Numbered from the stretch's first letter, positions 1 to 12,713 are shown. The stretch is 55,509 nt of DNA from Spongospora subterranea f. sp. subterranea (GCA_049724395.1 JAUGWO010000019.1:1-55509), one strand, 5' to 3'. Made by a program: numbers and translations. The notes: generated from the sequence alone by a model not told the origin.

Positions 1-677
1 GTATTTTCATCGTGTATCGTGAAGGTGAAATCAGGCCGCCGGCCATGATCCATGATCGTGGCCTGATGTTTATAAAGATTGAAAATTCGATCTGAACTTC
101 ATCTTGGGATTATTCTGACTGGCTTTGTGTGGGGTCCTACAGTTATCGTCAATTTAGAACATTCGCTTCAACTGTGATTGTTTGGCTGGATATATAATAT
201 CTCAAAACCCGAATTTCATAATATCTCAAATTTCGTATTTCATAACCCATTATGATCATTCCAACAAATTGGTTCTATCCTATGTCGACAAGTCGATTTA
301 TCGTGATGCGTTTTACCGTTTTATTTAAGTAATTGGGTTTGTGTCAAACATTTTACGCTTATCCAGGTACACGATTTCCAATCCGACAAGTCGGTTGTTC
401 TCTATTCTATTGGCATCCATCCATTGCCACCATATCTGATGGTAACCGACTTGAACCCATCACAGACTCAACAACAAAATCAATCGACATCAATCGAGCG
501 TGCGTTGCCTACCTAATTCTTAGCGGAGGGAGGTGTTGAAGCCACATCTGTATCTCGGCCAACGTTAATCAGAATCCAACGAATTATACCGAAAAAAGTG
601 TTTATGAAAACACCAGATTAATTATTCTATAAACTTTGTGAAACTACCCTAAGGCGATTGGGTATATTTGACTTCAT
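1..677. other. No recognisable gene
   Basis: AT-rich stretch left of the first gene. The longest open frame (333-539, +) is 68 codons, with no recognisable domain and no credible splice structure. I see nothing that can be annotated here. It may hold the 3' UTR and downstream flank of the minus-strand gene that ends at 678. Confidence 0.5.
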
Positions 678-2539
678 CTACATTATTTGTTGAGTCATTG
701 GAGAGTGAACCTTCTCTAATCTTGTGAGGACATCATATTGACAGATATCAGATTCCATTCTGCCTGTTCCAGGACAGCAATTGCGACTGAACGAGGTGTA
801 GGATACTGATTCTCCCCATCTCCGAACAAATTCTTCAACACTTCCACCGCAATGACGATGTAAACAATGGTAAATTGGACGGCATTTTCTAATCGAAGAT
901 TTTAAATCCGGAAGAGCCGATCTCGTTGATTTTGTTTTCGCAATCACGAACTGATCAAACTCTTCGAGAATTTCGGAAAGCGCTGGGAGAAGGTCTCGGG
1001 TTGATTTTGAAAAGCGAAGATTACGTCTTGCTGGAATATCAAATGGTGGGTCGATCGATCCGCAAAGATGGGACTCCAATCCCCGACATTTCCGAAAACT
1101 AAAGTCTCCATGTGCGAATTGGTCGCCCCATTTTCGAATCCATTCATTTGTATCTTGGCCACAGTGATAAACAAAGCACCCCCAGATGGGTTTCGAAGCC
1201 CGGGTATAATATAATCGGTGAAGATTTCGAGCCATCTGGCAACTTGATCGGTATTTCTCGTTGAATTTCCAACACAGACTGAGTTTTTCTTCTGCGGTTT
1301 TGGATACTAAAACTGAAAGAGCAAGAATTTTGAGATCCAATAAACCGGAGTCTTTGTCTCTGAAAGGACAAATGTTCATCAGTTTTTCTAAAAAAGGCGA
1401 TTGACAACCTGTAGTCAGCGATTCTGACGATTTTCGTCATCTGGGAACCGCAGGCGTTATGATTTGATCCACGACCGGGGCAGCATTTCACTCCAAAATA
1501 GTGGTGCGGGAAACGAGTTCCCCAACGTGTCTGGAACAGGTGAATGTCTTTGCCACAACATTTCACAAGACATTGAAGGACGGGGATACAGATGCGCTTG
1601 AGACAATAAATTACCTTAGGACTAATACTGCAGCCCCATTTTCTGCAAGAGACCAGTTTCAAAACAAAATTCGAAATTAGGATCAGTTTTTGCAGGGTGC
1701 TGGCTGCCTTGGCAATTAGCCTAGTATCAGGAACCTTGATGTTGTTTCGTCCGACCTCCACGTTATCCCGCCGCGACTTGGCGCGCATGAGTAGTTCCAT
1801 CATGTGCTTCGTCATGGCGACACTGTCGTGATATTCGACCTGTTCTGGACTCTTCTCCTTTCCCTAAGCAGACGATACCATTTGTGATCATCAAATCGAG
1901 CAGGGAATCAGAGTTCTGACCAGAAACACACAGAGGCTATCATAGTCTTTGACCTCATCCAGGTCCCAGTTTAAGCGACGACAGAGCATTTTCAAACCCA
2001 CCAAGTACTTGGAATTACGAATTTGAACCATTTTTTTAGTGTTCTCCGGAAATCCATCCTAGTAGGCCACCATTTGATATTGGTGATCACGATTCTCGGC
2101 AATCGCTTACTGGCACGAAATTCTCACGAACATCAACAGGCTGGAATTTCGAATTAATCGTATTTTCCATGCGACAATCGAAAATGTTGCCCTCTACGCT
2201 TTCAAATGACTGTGGACCATTAACAGTGATACGGAATGCATCACGGTTTGAACTCGTGCTCGGGTTCCAATCCTATGAACAACTTAGCAAACCGAATCAC
2301 AAGTTGGACTTGAACTGAACGGCTAAATTTTTGGAACAACTGTCACCAAACTGTTGGGCGTTTCTGCTAGCGGGCACAACATTCTCGATAAATCCTTCTG
2401 ACGGCAAAATTTCTGAATCAATCGGAATTCGATTTAAATCGATAATGCAATCGATGTTCTGGCCCTCTTGGCTCAACTGTTGAGAATCAATATTGATATG
2501 GGACGCGTCAATGTTCGAACCGGGGCTCGAGTCCCATTC
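678..2539 (-). CDS. Intron-rich gene of unknown function, duplicated exon unit plus threefold Cys/Trp motif
   Basis: I do not recognise this protein. In-frame exons on the minus strand are 2539-(about 2340), 2272-2111, 2058-1921 and 1863 onward, joined by GT..AG introns (2110-2059 and 1920-1864) that keep the frame exactly. Exon 2272-2111 plus the next exon aligns with the exon starting at 2539: both begin E/D-W-D/N-x-S-x-x-SN and share NI-x-DC and EN-V/F-VP, so this is a duplicated exon unit. The 3' part holds three copies of a motif of the form C-x3-CG, then R/K-W-G, then F-x3-C-C/R-x-G, centred near 1520, 1110 and 800. The frame shifts by +1 between copies one and two, around 1380-1400, beside T6 and A5 runs. 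The 5' end may extend to about 3160, where coding-like sequence continues in shifting frames. Nucleic-acid or zinc binding is possible from the Cys spacing but is only inference. Confidence 0.55.
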
Positions 2540-3160
2540 CTACAAAAACACTTAACAATCCGAATCTATATATATGAAGATGAACTGAACGACTACATTC
2601 ATCGACGAACTTCCACCACACTGGTCGACACGATTGATATTGGACAGCCCAAACGCCATCAAGGAATTGACTTGCAGCCAATCTGACTCCAATGCCGAAT
2701 ATTCGAATCCTGGAAAGTGTACATGTTTGGTCTCGTCGTGGAGCATTGCCCATTCCTGCGACGGCGACATGGCGTCCTGCAAGGACTAATGCCCTCAGAA
2801 TTTGGGCACTTCTTTGGAGCGACATTCCGCCATTCATACCGAGAAAGTCGAGGAGACGATTCTTGTGGCTACATTGGCCTGACCTGAGCCAAGCGGTGCG
2901 CCCCAACCATGCCCAGTTTCGGTTGTCACAGATCGAATCGGTCTGGTCGCCACCAGCAGCAAACCCAACAAGTTGAGGACACGCATTGGAGGAATGGATG
3001 GCGCAACAGTACTGTAGCGCGGTTCGCCAATGGGCAAAGATGAGTTCAGAGTTAAGGATGGCACGAACGATTCTGTAGGTGTCATAGACCACTTCGAGGA
3101 TCGTGGCTCACCAAAAACAAACAACATCTTTTTTATATTGATAAAAACCCCAATTTTCAA
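2540..3160 (-). other. Probable upstream exons of the same minus-strand gene
   Basis: Minus-strand open frames 3092-2508, 2782-2552 and 3160-2834 overlap here in different phases. Sequence just upstream of the acceptor at 2540 resembles the stretch upstream of the acceptor at 2273, with a shared VQF core and a TTAAG or CTAAG branch-like site before TTG/CATAG. This suggests another copy of the duplicated exon unit. The exon limits and the true start codon cannot be settled by eye, and decay is also possible. Confidence 0.3.
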
Positions 3161-3901
3161 TTTTTGACCGAAAACAAAAACGTTTTGATGCTCTCAGAGC
3201 GTTGAACGCTTCCTGTTGTTCGCTGACTTCTCTGTTTTAGAAGGCTACACGGAATAAACCCACAGCAGAAATAACCCCACATTGACTGTTGACTACACAA
3301 GTACAGTACATCTACCAAAATTCGACTTTTATGTGCTCAGACCTTCAAAGTTTACGCTGCCTCAATGATTGCGCAGGTACAGTACCGGACACCAACTTTG
3401 CCACTACAGACTACGGAGTATCTGATAACGTTTGCGTTCAGGAACAAATTCGGATTACAGTACAACTGAATAAATCGATTGCATTTGCAATTAGAAGGAT
3501 GACTGAACTAGAAAATTTGAATTCGAATTATTGACTGACTTATGGGCACTCAAACCATCGACTTTTTGAAGTATTTGAAACATTATAGGTGAAAAACAGT
3601 TTTGTCCATAGAAACACTCAGAGAAATGCGTGCGCACATATTTTCGCAAAACAATGTTGCGACTTACGGACCAGTAAATTGAAGGAACCCAACCAGAACA
3701 AGAAGAATCCCGTTCCACACCACACTGTAATTTGTAAACCGAGTGAATGGCGCCAAGATCGAAAAGAGCTAAAATGATGTTGCATGCTCGAACATTACAA
3801 AATCCTTTCCATCCGCCAGTCTCGTCACATAGGGTACTGGCGGACAGAGAAAGATTTCCCGGGTACTGTACTTGTCATGCCTAATTGGATATTATTAATA
3901 A
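3161..3901. other. Gene-poor stretch
   Basis: No convincing gene. The frames at 3289-3534 (+) and 3589-3777 (+) are short and lack recognisable domains. The motif GTACAGTAC and near variants occur several times between 3297 and 3870, without a clear periodic structure. The right part may be the decayed upstream portion of the transposase relic at 3902. Confidence 0.4.
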
Positions 3902-4215
3902 ATGACTAAAGCGTCAGTTCGGACAACGTCTAATTACCTAAGCACCTCTGGTCCCTTATATTGCCAATATCAACTTCCTCCTCTCTCGAACGTGACACTT
4001 TCTTCTCAACTTGACTTCACAACGCAACAACAGTATTTAGAAGAGACTGTATCAAGCGGAAAAGGTTCAATTATCTTCTATCCGAAATTTCATCCCGAGT
4101 TCAATTGGATTGAAATGTTTTGGGGTGCAACTAAGCGATACACGCGCAAACACTCCCATAGAGCAGTCCCCAGCTCTGTAATGAACGACTTCACAATAAT
4201 TTTCGGGAAAAACTA
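3902..4215 (+). mobile_element. DDE transposase C-terminal fragment (DNA transposon relic)
   Basis: A 104-codon frame contains a stretch reading YPKFHPEFNWIEMFWG (about residues 60-75), followed by KRYTR. This is the hallmark of the C-terminal part of DDE superfamily endonucleases common in fungal DNA transposons, where the motif is typically H-x-E-x-N-x-IE-x-x-WG and includes the catalytic Glu. Only this terminal part is present. The upstream catalytic Asp motifs are not visible, and no terminal inverted repeats could be placed. The fragment abuts the Gypsy relic at 4216, so one element probably inserted in or near the other. Confidence 0.65.
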
Positions 4216-4489
4216 GGGAAACGGTACATCCTTCTTGGTCAGCTCGTACAGTGGCGCTGCGTAATGGGAGTATCGAGAGATGAAGTCGCGGTAAAAGTTA
4301 GCGAATCCTAAGAAGCATTGAATCCCCTTGACGGACGTGGGTGTTTGCCACGATGTAATATTGGAGGTTTCTTCTGGGTCCATTTCAATTCCTTTCGCGG
4401 CTGATGATGTAACCAAGGAATTCCACACGTCGAACTCCCAAAGCGCATTTCTCAAGCTTGGCAAACAACTTCTTGTCACGCAACCGTTG

Positions 4490-4514
4490 TGCGAGAGAGA
4501 GAGAGAGAGAGAGC
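4490..4514. repeat. (GA)n microsatellite
   Basis: About twelve GA dinucleotides in a row, lying inside the Gypsy relic. Confidence 0.9.
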
Positions 4515-5219
4515 TCGCCCTGACATGAGCTTCGTGTTCCGCTAGATCCTGTGAATAAATCAGGATATCATCCAGGTATACGACCACGAATTATCCCAGG
4601 CAGTCCTGGAGCGTCTCGTTCATAAACCTTTGAAACGAGGCTGGAGCATTCTTGAGACCAAATGGCATAACTTGATATTTAAAGTGGCCGTCCTTGCAGT
4701 TGAACGCCGTTTTCCATTCATCTTGTGGTCTGATTCACACCAGGTTGTACGCGCCGCGCAGGTCAATCTTCGTGTAGCATTTGGCGCTCGCTAGTTGTTG
4801 TAAAATGTCGTCGATTAGAGGTAGTGGATATGGTTCTCGCTTAGTGATGTTGTTGAGTGACCTGTAATCGACACAAATCTTAGTGAACCATCCTTCTTTT
4901 TGACAAAGAGGATCGGCGCTCCGAGCGGGGACTGAGAGTTCCTGATAAAACCTCGCTCCAGATTATCTTGGATGTAAGATTGTAGCACGGGGTCTTCTTT
5001 TGCTGATAGATAATAGCAGGGTTTGTAAGAGAGAGTTCCTGCATCTTCTTCCAGATTGATAACACAGTCGACACCTGGTCGATGCGGTGGTAGTGTTTCT
5101 GCACCTTGCTGAGAGAAAACGTCTGCGAAATCTGAATACTGAGTCGGAAGTTTAACACTTCTGCATAGGCCCCTGCGGCGTTGCCTTTTGCTGATCGCGG
5201 GCGTGAGCGGTGATTGTGA

Positions 5220-5288
5220 GATTGTTTCCAGTCAATGAAAGGGTTAGCTTGTCAATTGTTTTCAGTCAATGAAAGGGTTAGCTTGTCG
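5220..5288. repeat. Short tandem duplication (about 35 bp x2)
   Basis: Two adjacent near-identical units share the core CAGTCAATGAAAGGGTTAGC and lie inside the Gypsy relic. Confidence 0.8.
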
Positions 5289-6623
5289 AAGGAACGTCAC
5301 TCCTAGCACAATTGGGTACACTGGGCTGTCGATTAGGAAAAACTTGGCGTGAAACTGGATAGAGGCTATCGAAATATGCAGAAGACAGGTTTGGTGTGTT
5401 ACTGGACGGAAATGTCTGCCATCTATCACGCTAAGAGGGATTGGGGCGCTAAGATTTTATAGTGGGAATTGATTGAGGAGAGCGAATTTCCGATCGATAA
5501 ATAATGAGGAAGCACCACAACCAATAAACGCGACAGTTTCAATAGCCTCCGTTCTTGGCGGCAAGGAAATAGAACAAGGAGGGCATAGCATTGGGGCTAT
5601 TGCATTATCGACAACAGTCGTCGATATTAGGTGGGCCGGAGGCGAATAAGTTGAATGTGGTTGTGTATTCGGGTGATTTACACGTGGAGGTAGGCTATGC
5701 GTTGCAATGGAATGGCCAGCTTCTCCACAGTATAAGCATAAGTTGGCGCGACGGCGTCGGTCCTTCTCCTCTACCGTGAGAGCAGCGCGGGGAGCACTAA
5801 TGCGTTGACTCTCGCGTCCGGAACTGACTCGAACGGGTTTATCGCGTCGATCACCATCGGAACGGGTCGCTGCGGGACTCTGGAGGAACGATAAGGCCTA
5901 TACGGTTGAGATAGTGGTAGCGGTGGTGGCACATAATTGCTGTGGACGGGGAATGAAACCGAGTAGTCTCGTGCGGCGTGTCTTTGTAGTAGACGTTAAT
6001 CGAGTCGTAAAGCGTTGCCGATCAGTTGTTGAAGTGACGTCGGCAAATTGCTCGGGTATTGTCAGCAGGAGGTCCTGAATCTCATTGCTCAACCCCCTTC
6101 GGAATGCGTGCTGCGCTGCGCGTTCGTCCCACCCAGCGTCGGATACGAGTTGTTGCACGTATGAAGCATATGCCGCCACCGATCTCTTACCTTGATTGAT
6201 CGTCGATAGTGTGTCCGCAGCGGACTCTGCACGGTTTCGATCGTCGAATCGTTGTCTGAATAGGTAGAGGAACTGCTGGAAATTGTTGAAATAAGTCGGG
6301 TCTTTCGTCTTGAAATATGGATTAAACCACTCCCGTGCCAATCCAGTTAACAGACTGCCGACCAATAACACCCTTGATATTTCAGTGCCATAAGTTAATG
6401 GTTGCTGCTGAATGACCAGCAGGATCTGATTTACAAAACCCCTGACCATTGACGAGTGGCCATTGAACGGTTCGGGGAGACATGCTCGAGGTTCTCGAAT
6501 TGTTGGTGGCAATGGACAATTCTTGACTCTTAAACGGTTGTTATTTGTTCTTGCGGCTGCCGAACTTGCTCCTGGAGTTGGGAGTGTTGTTGCCGCATCT
6601 CCAAGTATGGTGCGTTGTAGTTG

Positions 6624-6836
6624 CTGTATGAAAGTCGAGTCGGTGGGTTCTGAGTTGTCCGGATTGCTGTATGAAAGTCGAGTCGGTGGGTTCTGAGTTG
6701 TCCGGATTGCTGTATGAAAGTCGAGTCGGTGGGTTCTGAGTTGTCCGGATTGCTGTATGAAAGTCGAGTCGGTGGGTTCTGAGTTGTCCGGATTGCTGTA
6801 TGAAAGTCGAGTCGGTGGGTTCTGAGTTGTCCGGAA
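6624..6836. repeat. 43-bp tandem repeat, about five units
   Basis: Near-identical units of 43 bp, core TGTATGAAAGTCGAGTCGG, follow each other within the N-terminal part of the Gag-like frame. Because 43 is not a multiple of three, successive units are read in rotating frames, so the encoded peptide has a 43-residue super-period and all three minus-strand frames are open across the array. Confidence 0.85.
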
Positions 6837-6934
6837 GACAAGCATCAGAATTAAGATTCATGGAGGATTGGAATGAAGGCGATGATGACGAAGGACTAGA
6901 CTGGGAAACGGAGGAGACGGGGGCATTGACTTAG

Positions 6935-7049
6935 TGAGGCGAAAGGTACGTAAACCTTGATAGAAGAGAGGGAGAGAACAAAGACAAGGGGGAAGAGACT
7001 GAGCGAGGCGAAAGGTACGTAAACCTTGATAGAAGAGAGGGAGAGAACT
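6935..7049. repeat. Direct repeat (about 46 bp, spaced 69 bp)
   Basis: Two near-identical copies (about 6935-6980 and 7004-7049) share AGGCGAAAGGTACGTAAACC and the following GA-rich tail. They lie just upstream (minus sense) of the Gag-like frame, where the leader or LTR edge of the Gypsy relic would be expected. They are not long enough to be LTRs. Confidence 0.75.
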
Positions 7050-10000
7050 AGATCAGGAGCAGTACACACAGGTCATACTTCTCTTGGTAAATGCAGCAAT
7101 GAAAACATTGATAGTTAGAATTGACATGTGTATGAACCCGTAAGCAACTGCATTGTTCATCCGGCTGCTTGACTGACCCAGTGTTCGACGCGCGTGTGAA
7201 TCGAAAAGTGATCTCGCTTGCTTTATAAGGAGTGATAATGTCACATTCAGTTTCGAGCATTGATCACCGATCTTGGAGACTATTGGACATTTTCGACATT
7301 TGACTACCGTTCAATTAGTTTGGTTCATGAGATTGGGACTAGGGTTGCCCCTGAGAATTTTGTTCTGTGCGTCTCTTATGGGACCACGATGGCAGAGCCC
7401 GCCCTCACCTAGATAACCGATTAGGATCACACCAACTCCCCGCTTCCTCTATCAGCGACGTTCTAAAAAATCAATGACATTACGATAATAAATCCCGATA
7501 TATGGCTATTTATCAACCCCGCGCTCGCGACACCGAGGAATCGTCGTTTCGGCATTTTTCATCAATTAACGACTTATATTTCAACTACCTTCCCATAAAA
7601 CCTGGCCGGTTTGATATGATAATGGGTTTGGGCTGTGGGGGTTCCAATCCTGGTGTCAATAATGATCCAAACCGATCTCTGTGACCAAGAGATAACGATC
7701 TGTAACACGATTAATCAATGTCGCCCAACTCTCATTTTCCAAGACGGGGCGATCCACGGGACCCATATTCGATCTAAACGAATCCACTCACCCCAGAAGA
7801 CTATTTCGGTCCCTGTTCACTGGTCAATCCGAATGGAAAATTCCATGCACTTTAGATGGCGCCAGTTCTCAGACCATTCGCCCAACTGGTCCAAATCCTT
7901 CAGTGTTTCTCATCCAATTAAACCGATTCCAAAAATTCCTGGAGATATCCCCGCTCAATACTGTATTCGCCCTCCGTCCAATAAGGTCGGTTTCCCTGAT
8001 ATGTTCAGTATATCGAGTTGCTGATGTGAATGGTTGGACAGTTGAGTCGCTCCCAGAACATCGACTCAATTAACAGCGCGTTCCTTCGACCCGACATTGG
8101 CAAGTTGTCGACTAGTGTCCAGGGCAACTTGGGACCTGGCGCTACCAATACTCAGCCCAGCATAGTTTGTAGGAGTTTGACCCGCTGATTTTCGTCTCCT
8201 ATCGGTTTGATGAAAGGATATTGTCTTTCCCGTGTAGCGCCGATGGATTCGGTCTCATTACCGCCTTCGCTTCCGTCTGTTTCAGGAACCGTCCAATTCA
8301 AGTTTCTCAATCATAAGAAGTCGTTCGATGATTTCCTCAGCTTCAAAGGTGTTGTGGTCCCTAACATTCGCTTTGGCGACCTGCTTTTCATTTAACGCCG
8401 TCCTTACTTCACATATTATTGGTCTCACACTTCAAATTTCGGTCGTCATTTCTTTCAATTGTTCTTCCATATAAACTCCAATCACAATAGTCATTCATTT
8501 TTTTAACAGACTCGTCAGCTCTGCAAAATCGCGAGATCAAAGCAAGTTCGGGGACAGTTTCAGGTATTCGGTTGTTGACTCTTGCGAACTCCCATCCAGA
8601 AAGACCATTACACAGGGCCTCAAAATCGTAGTTTTTGTTAACTGATTCGCAAACCACATTGCATTGCAAACAAATTCATGTTGAATGGATTTGTCCATAG
8701 AGTACAATCCAAGCAGTCGCGAAAGAAGAAAAACAATGAACAAATTGAACTCGCGTCTGCAAAGGAGACGTGAACGAGTCGAGCTAAACCTGATGTCCAA
8801 AGAACCTTGAAGCGCTGGTTGAAGAAAACCAGAATCTCAGAGCTTCCCACAATATTTTTCAAGAAGTCGATACTCTGGAGTCAGTATGTCATCGATATGT
8901 TTTCAATGCGATTTTCCATTCTACAATGTTTTCTTGATTGCGCTTTATGTCACATTCAATAATGATCAGACATCATACAGATTCGGCTGATCTCGGGTTG
9001 TTTCAGGTCGAATTTGAGAATGTCCCAGTTCCATGCACGACAAATTCACAATTTTCTGGACCCTATTCACATGGATATCGTTCTGAACTCGATATTCGAG
9101 ACGGCCTGCGCTGATGAGCGATTTCCTGGACTTTCATCGGCTGTGAAGTTGAAAGGTATTCTGTCGCAGTCGTTCGACTGTAATATTCTTGTCACGTTCA
9201 TTCTTTGGATTCTCTTGCGCAATACCGTTTTTCAAATTCAAGAAATTAATTAAAATTATTGGTTTTGAGTTATATTGTTTGCAAAAGTACTAATTTCGAA
9301 CTTGGACAATGTGAAGATCTGGGCACCGACCTCGAAGCGATACCTCAATGTTTTGCTGTTGCTGGAAATGCGTTTTTGTTTGTTGAATAGGTGGTCAATC
9401 TCAGATATTCAAAAAAGGGCAGTGTGCGATTTGTTTCGAAAGGCGGCACCGATTTCTGCACAATTTCAATGCGCCATACGATTATGTGTTCATGTTGCAT
9501 ACGACGCCTGCCAATCCCTGGAAAAGGCAATTTTCACTGCAGGCGCCATTAAAGCACAGGTTGAGCAACTCCCCTGCGATACAGAACATAACTTTCCGTG
9601 TTCACAACATGACCCATCGGATTTATAAGATTTAAATTATTAAAAGCTCCAAATGTATCATTGCCCAATATGAGGATTTTGTGTTTTCAGGCAATCTAAC
9701 TGGCAACAGGTTATGAAAATCTCTCTCCAATTGGCAATACGATGCATCGAAGGAATGCAAAAACTCAAAAAAAGCGGAGATCATTGACGAACAAATGCAC
9801 AATCCGGATATCACACTTGAATCATGCTTGGTCAAGGCCAAAATGAACCTCTGTCCCAGTCATGGCAAACTACTCTTGTTCAGTAACTTTTGGCAACAGG
9901 ATTTAGGTCTCACCATCTCTATTGGCGTTATCAATGCTTGCAACATTGTTCGCCATGATACATCCAGTTAATTATTCGCGTTTCGACGCATGAAGCGCAG

Positions 10001-12713
10001 CGTTCTCCACTTGAATTCAATGACATAAGGGTTGAACCAGAGCCCAAAGTTTCATCGATGACCCCAGCGACTACGGCCAACGAATAATCCTTGGCACAAT
10101 CAATGTTAGGTCGTCGTCTTTCCACACTGAGGGTCATGATTGCGGTCTTTGGGTCGGTAATGGAAATTTTCTCGTTCAGTTGATGGTGTTGAAGGTCGAG
10201 CCTTGCCGGCGGCACTGGTCCGATGTTTGACATTATTTCCGAAGTAGAGCAATTTGCGCTCGCCTTGGTCATTGTTGAATGGACAAAGAGGTGATATATA
10301 CACCTGGGTCGGCAACATGTTATTGCTGCTGCTGTTGGTGTGTGTCAACTGCACCGATTGGAATGTAGTTCATGGTTGTCATGTTGCATTCTTATCAGTG
10401 TCACATTATTGTCGTAAGAACCGTGGTCGTGTACCCTTTTATGGTGAAGGTTCAAGGACCTTCCAGGTTAGAACTCGAGTTCATCAGCTCTAGAAGGAGA
10501 CGACTTTGGGGCAAGCCAAACGGTACTTCAATCTCTTCAACAGTTTTCCAGGGCATAATGGGCCGTATTAATGATAATTTTTCAGAGTCACAAATTTGCA
10601 AAAAAAAACGTGATGACAGAACTCGACATTTCGCGTTATAAAATAGGTATTTGGTGAAATATGTTGGGCTTAACACTCTTCAAGCTACGTGTGAAATTTC
10701 TTCGAGAACGACTGTGCGGATTACTAATCGTGGTGCTTGCAAAACCCTATCACAGAGCACATATTTCTTTGAAAACGATGCTGTACCAGATCCTCAATTG
10801 TTGTAGGATCTATGTCGAACGCGATAGTCTCAGCAACAATGTCGACTGGCATGCATCAACCTGTTTTCCTAAAGGAATATGCAGCAGCTCTGTTCCTGAG
10901 ACAGCAAAGGCTCCAATGGTGATAATTGTGACCGTTTTATATGTCCTATGTATTAGTGTAAAGGCTGAGAATATTGTCAACTCTTTATCGGAAGTTTTCC
11001 TTCTGCGCGATCGACAAAAACGCCATTTTCCATACCGCGGTTCTGACGTCGCTTCAATAGGAGTCATATTGGGTAAATGACTTATTGCCTCCCCTGAACT
11101 CAACGAGGCACAGTTTTCACAGATGCACCATGAATATCGAATGAGATAAAGTGTTGCCACTTCTGCAACCGCTGACATCACGAAAGCCCCACAGGATCGT
11201 CAAAGCGATACGGCTGACATTAGAACCAGATCATCACTGCTAGTCGAGCAATTTGAGGGCGGCGTTGAAATCTTACCCAAGCGGATTCGTCCGATGGCCG
11301 TTGACATGATCGGATGATCATCGGATGATGATGAATTTCCCTTGGCAATGGTGTAAGCAAATTTGCGGAAGCGATAAATTTACGCTGTATTGATTGTGGC
11401 GGCGAACAGCTCCTGGGTAGAAGCCAGACAGAATGGGTTATTGCAGCGCGGCGACAGGCGGTATTGAAAAATCCATTGGACTCCATCTGAGCGTCGGAAG
11501 AGGGTCTCAAACCGGTCTCGTTGACTAGAATCTGGTGAAACTCATGTGGTGATCATGCCACACCGCACGATACTCGTGGCGATAACCAGGTCAACGATGT
11601 CGACCGGTGAAATGGGTAATGACCCATGATGGCCCGATAGTCTGGTGGAATTGGGGCACCAGATTCACCCATCGCTCATGATTTGTTTAGACCGCGAATG
11701 GTTCTTGTTCGATTAGAGGGAGTGTGTGGGGTGAACTTGATCGTAAATTTAATGATTTCCGTAGGTCTCGTCGATTTGTGACAAAAATTATGTGTTCAAG
11801 AGCGACAAGGCACTGCTTTGAATGCGTTTACAGCGTTGAGGTGGGTTTTTGGATCGGTTGATGATCCGATGATGTCAACTGCCATTGGTCGGGTTTATCG
11901 CCAATCCATTCGATAGGCGTTGAAATGGTCTACGATCTCGATACGACCGCGATTCCACCCGATGGGGAGCTGCCCTCAACCGAATCCTTCGTTAGCACAT
12001 CTTCATGACGATGGGGTTATCGGACATCATCTCAAGAGTCTTCTCCCAATCAGCCCACCACCAGCCGCGGATCCAGGAACCGACCTAAGAATAGCTCAGT
12101 TCGGCTTCGTTCTCTTTGCACCTCTCTCTCTTTCCTCGTTCGCGTCGCTCGTTCCGTTGCATATTCGATAATAACAGTTCAACTTCTCTCCGGAAAACAC
12201 AGTTCTGTACAAGGTCAAGGCCGACCCAGTTTGATATCAGGCCATTATCACCCTCCACCACCACAGCTTACAGTACAATACAGTATTTCCGATCAGCCAA
12301 GAGCTACACCAATCTGAAAGATCCCACTTTCGAGACGTAAGTAACTGCAAAAGCATTGAAAATTCGCCTTTGAATGGCTGTGATATCTGTCCGGCGTCCT
12401 CATCAGCGATGATCAACATTGTTCAACACCGAGTACGTTTCAAGGAACTGGGCTCGTTAAATCAGTGGGCGATGGAAGACGAAACTAGTCCAGCGACTAG
12501 GGCTCTTGCCAGAACAAGGGCCAGCCAGAAACCATTGAGCGAACGTGCGTTTAGATGAAATAACACAATCAGTGAATGTGCCATTCTGCGACAACTGTAA
12601 TATGGCAGCGGGACAAGAGTGTATGATTGTTCAGAAAAGGCTTTCAAAACAGGAGAATGATCAAGTAATAATAACCCAATATCCAATAGGTGATAAATAA
12701 TTGACGTTGGAAG
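7050..12713. other. Long region with coding-like fragments but no assignable gene
   Basis: Fragments on both strands have plausible amino-acid composition but no recognisable domain. On minus: 8669-8409, 8800-8537, 9841-9632, 10272-9931 and 11181-10810. On plus: 9014-9148, 9316-9628 and 9700-10030. Short GT..AG candidates exist, but no chain stays open over more than two pieces. A strong donor (GTAAGTAAC) at 12340 follows a Ser-rich plus-strand frame that starts near 11929, which could be a gene running to about 12558. The stretch may hold intron-rich genes or decayed copies of genes elsewhere; I cannot separate these by eye. Confidence 0.3.

Larger units (their letters stand above)
4216..6850 (-). 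mobile_element. Ty3/Gypsy LTR retrotransposon relic (gag to reverse transcriptase)
   Basis: Minus-strand order fits Ty3/Gypsy: a Gag-like frame (about 6845-5898) with a retrotransposon-gag core near 6430-6010, then protease-like and reverse-transcriptase sequence down to 4216. The RT shows the YLDDIL active-site block near 4570 and the adjacent family-typical FLGFANFYRDFI region near 4290. RNase H and integrase are missing on the left, where the element stops next to the transposase fragment, so it is truncated and broken, with several interruptions in pol. No LTR pair could be delimited. The age looks moderate: the protein is still easily recognised. Confidence 0.85.

Noticed and set aside
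2250-2545. Ultra-short 17-28-bp introns (for example ending at 2273 and 2540)
   Set aside because: Longer GT donors upstream give normal introns of about 60-100 bp and preserve the aligned exon units, so no exceptional intron size is needed.
678-10300. One giant minus-strand gene (possible FANCD2-type repair protein)
   Set aside because: A few resemblances (DFSFRK, DTRL) were noticed, but the order does not match and the Gypsy relic intervenes. There is not enough evidence to name a family.
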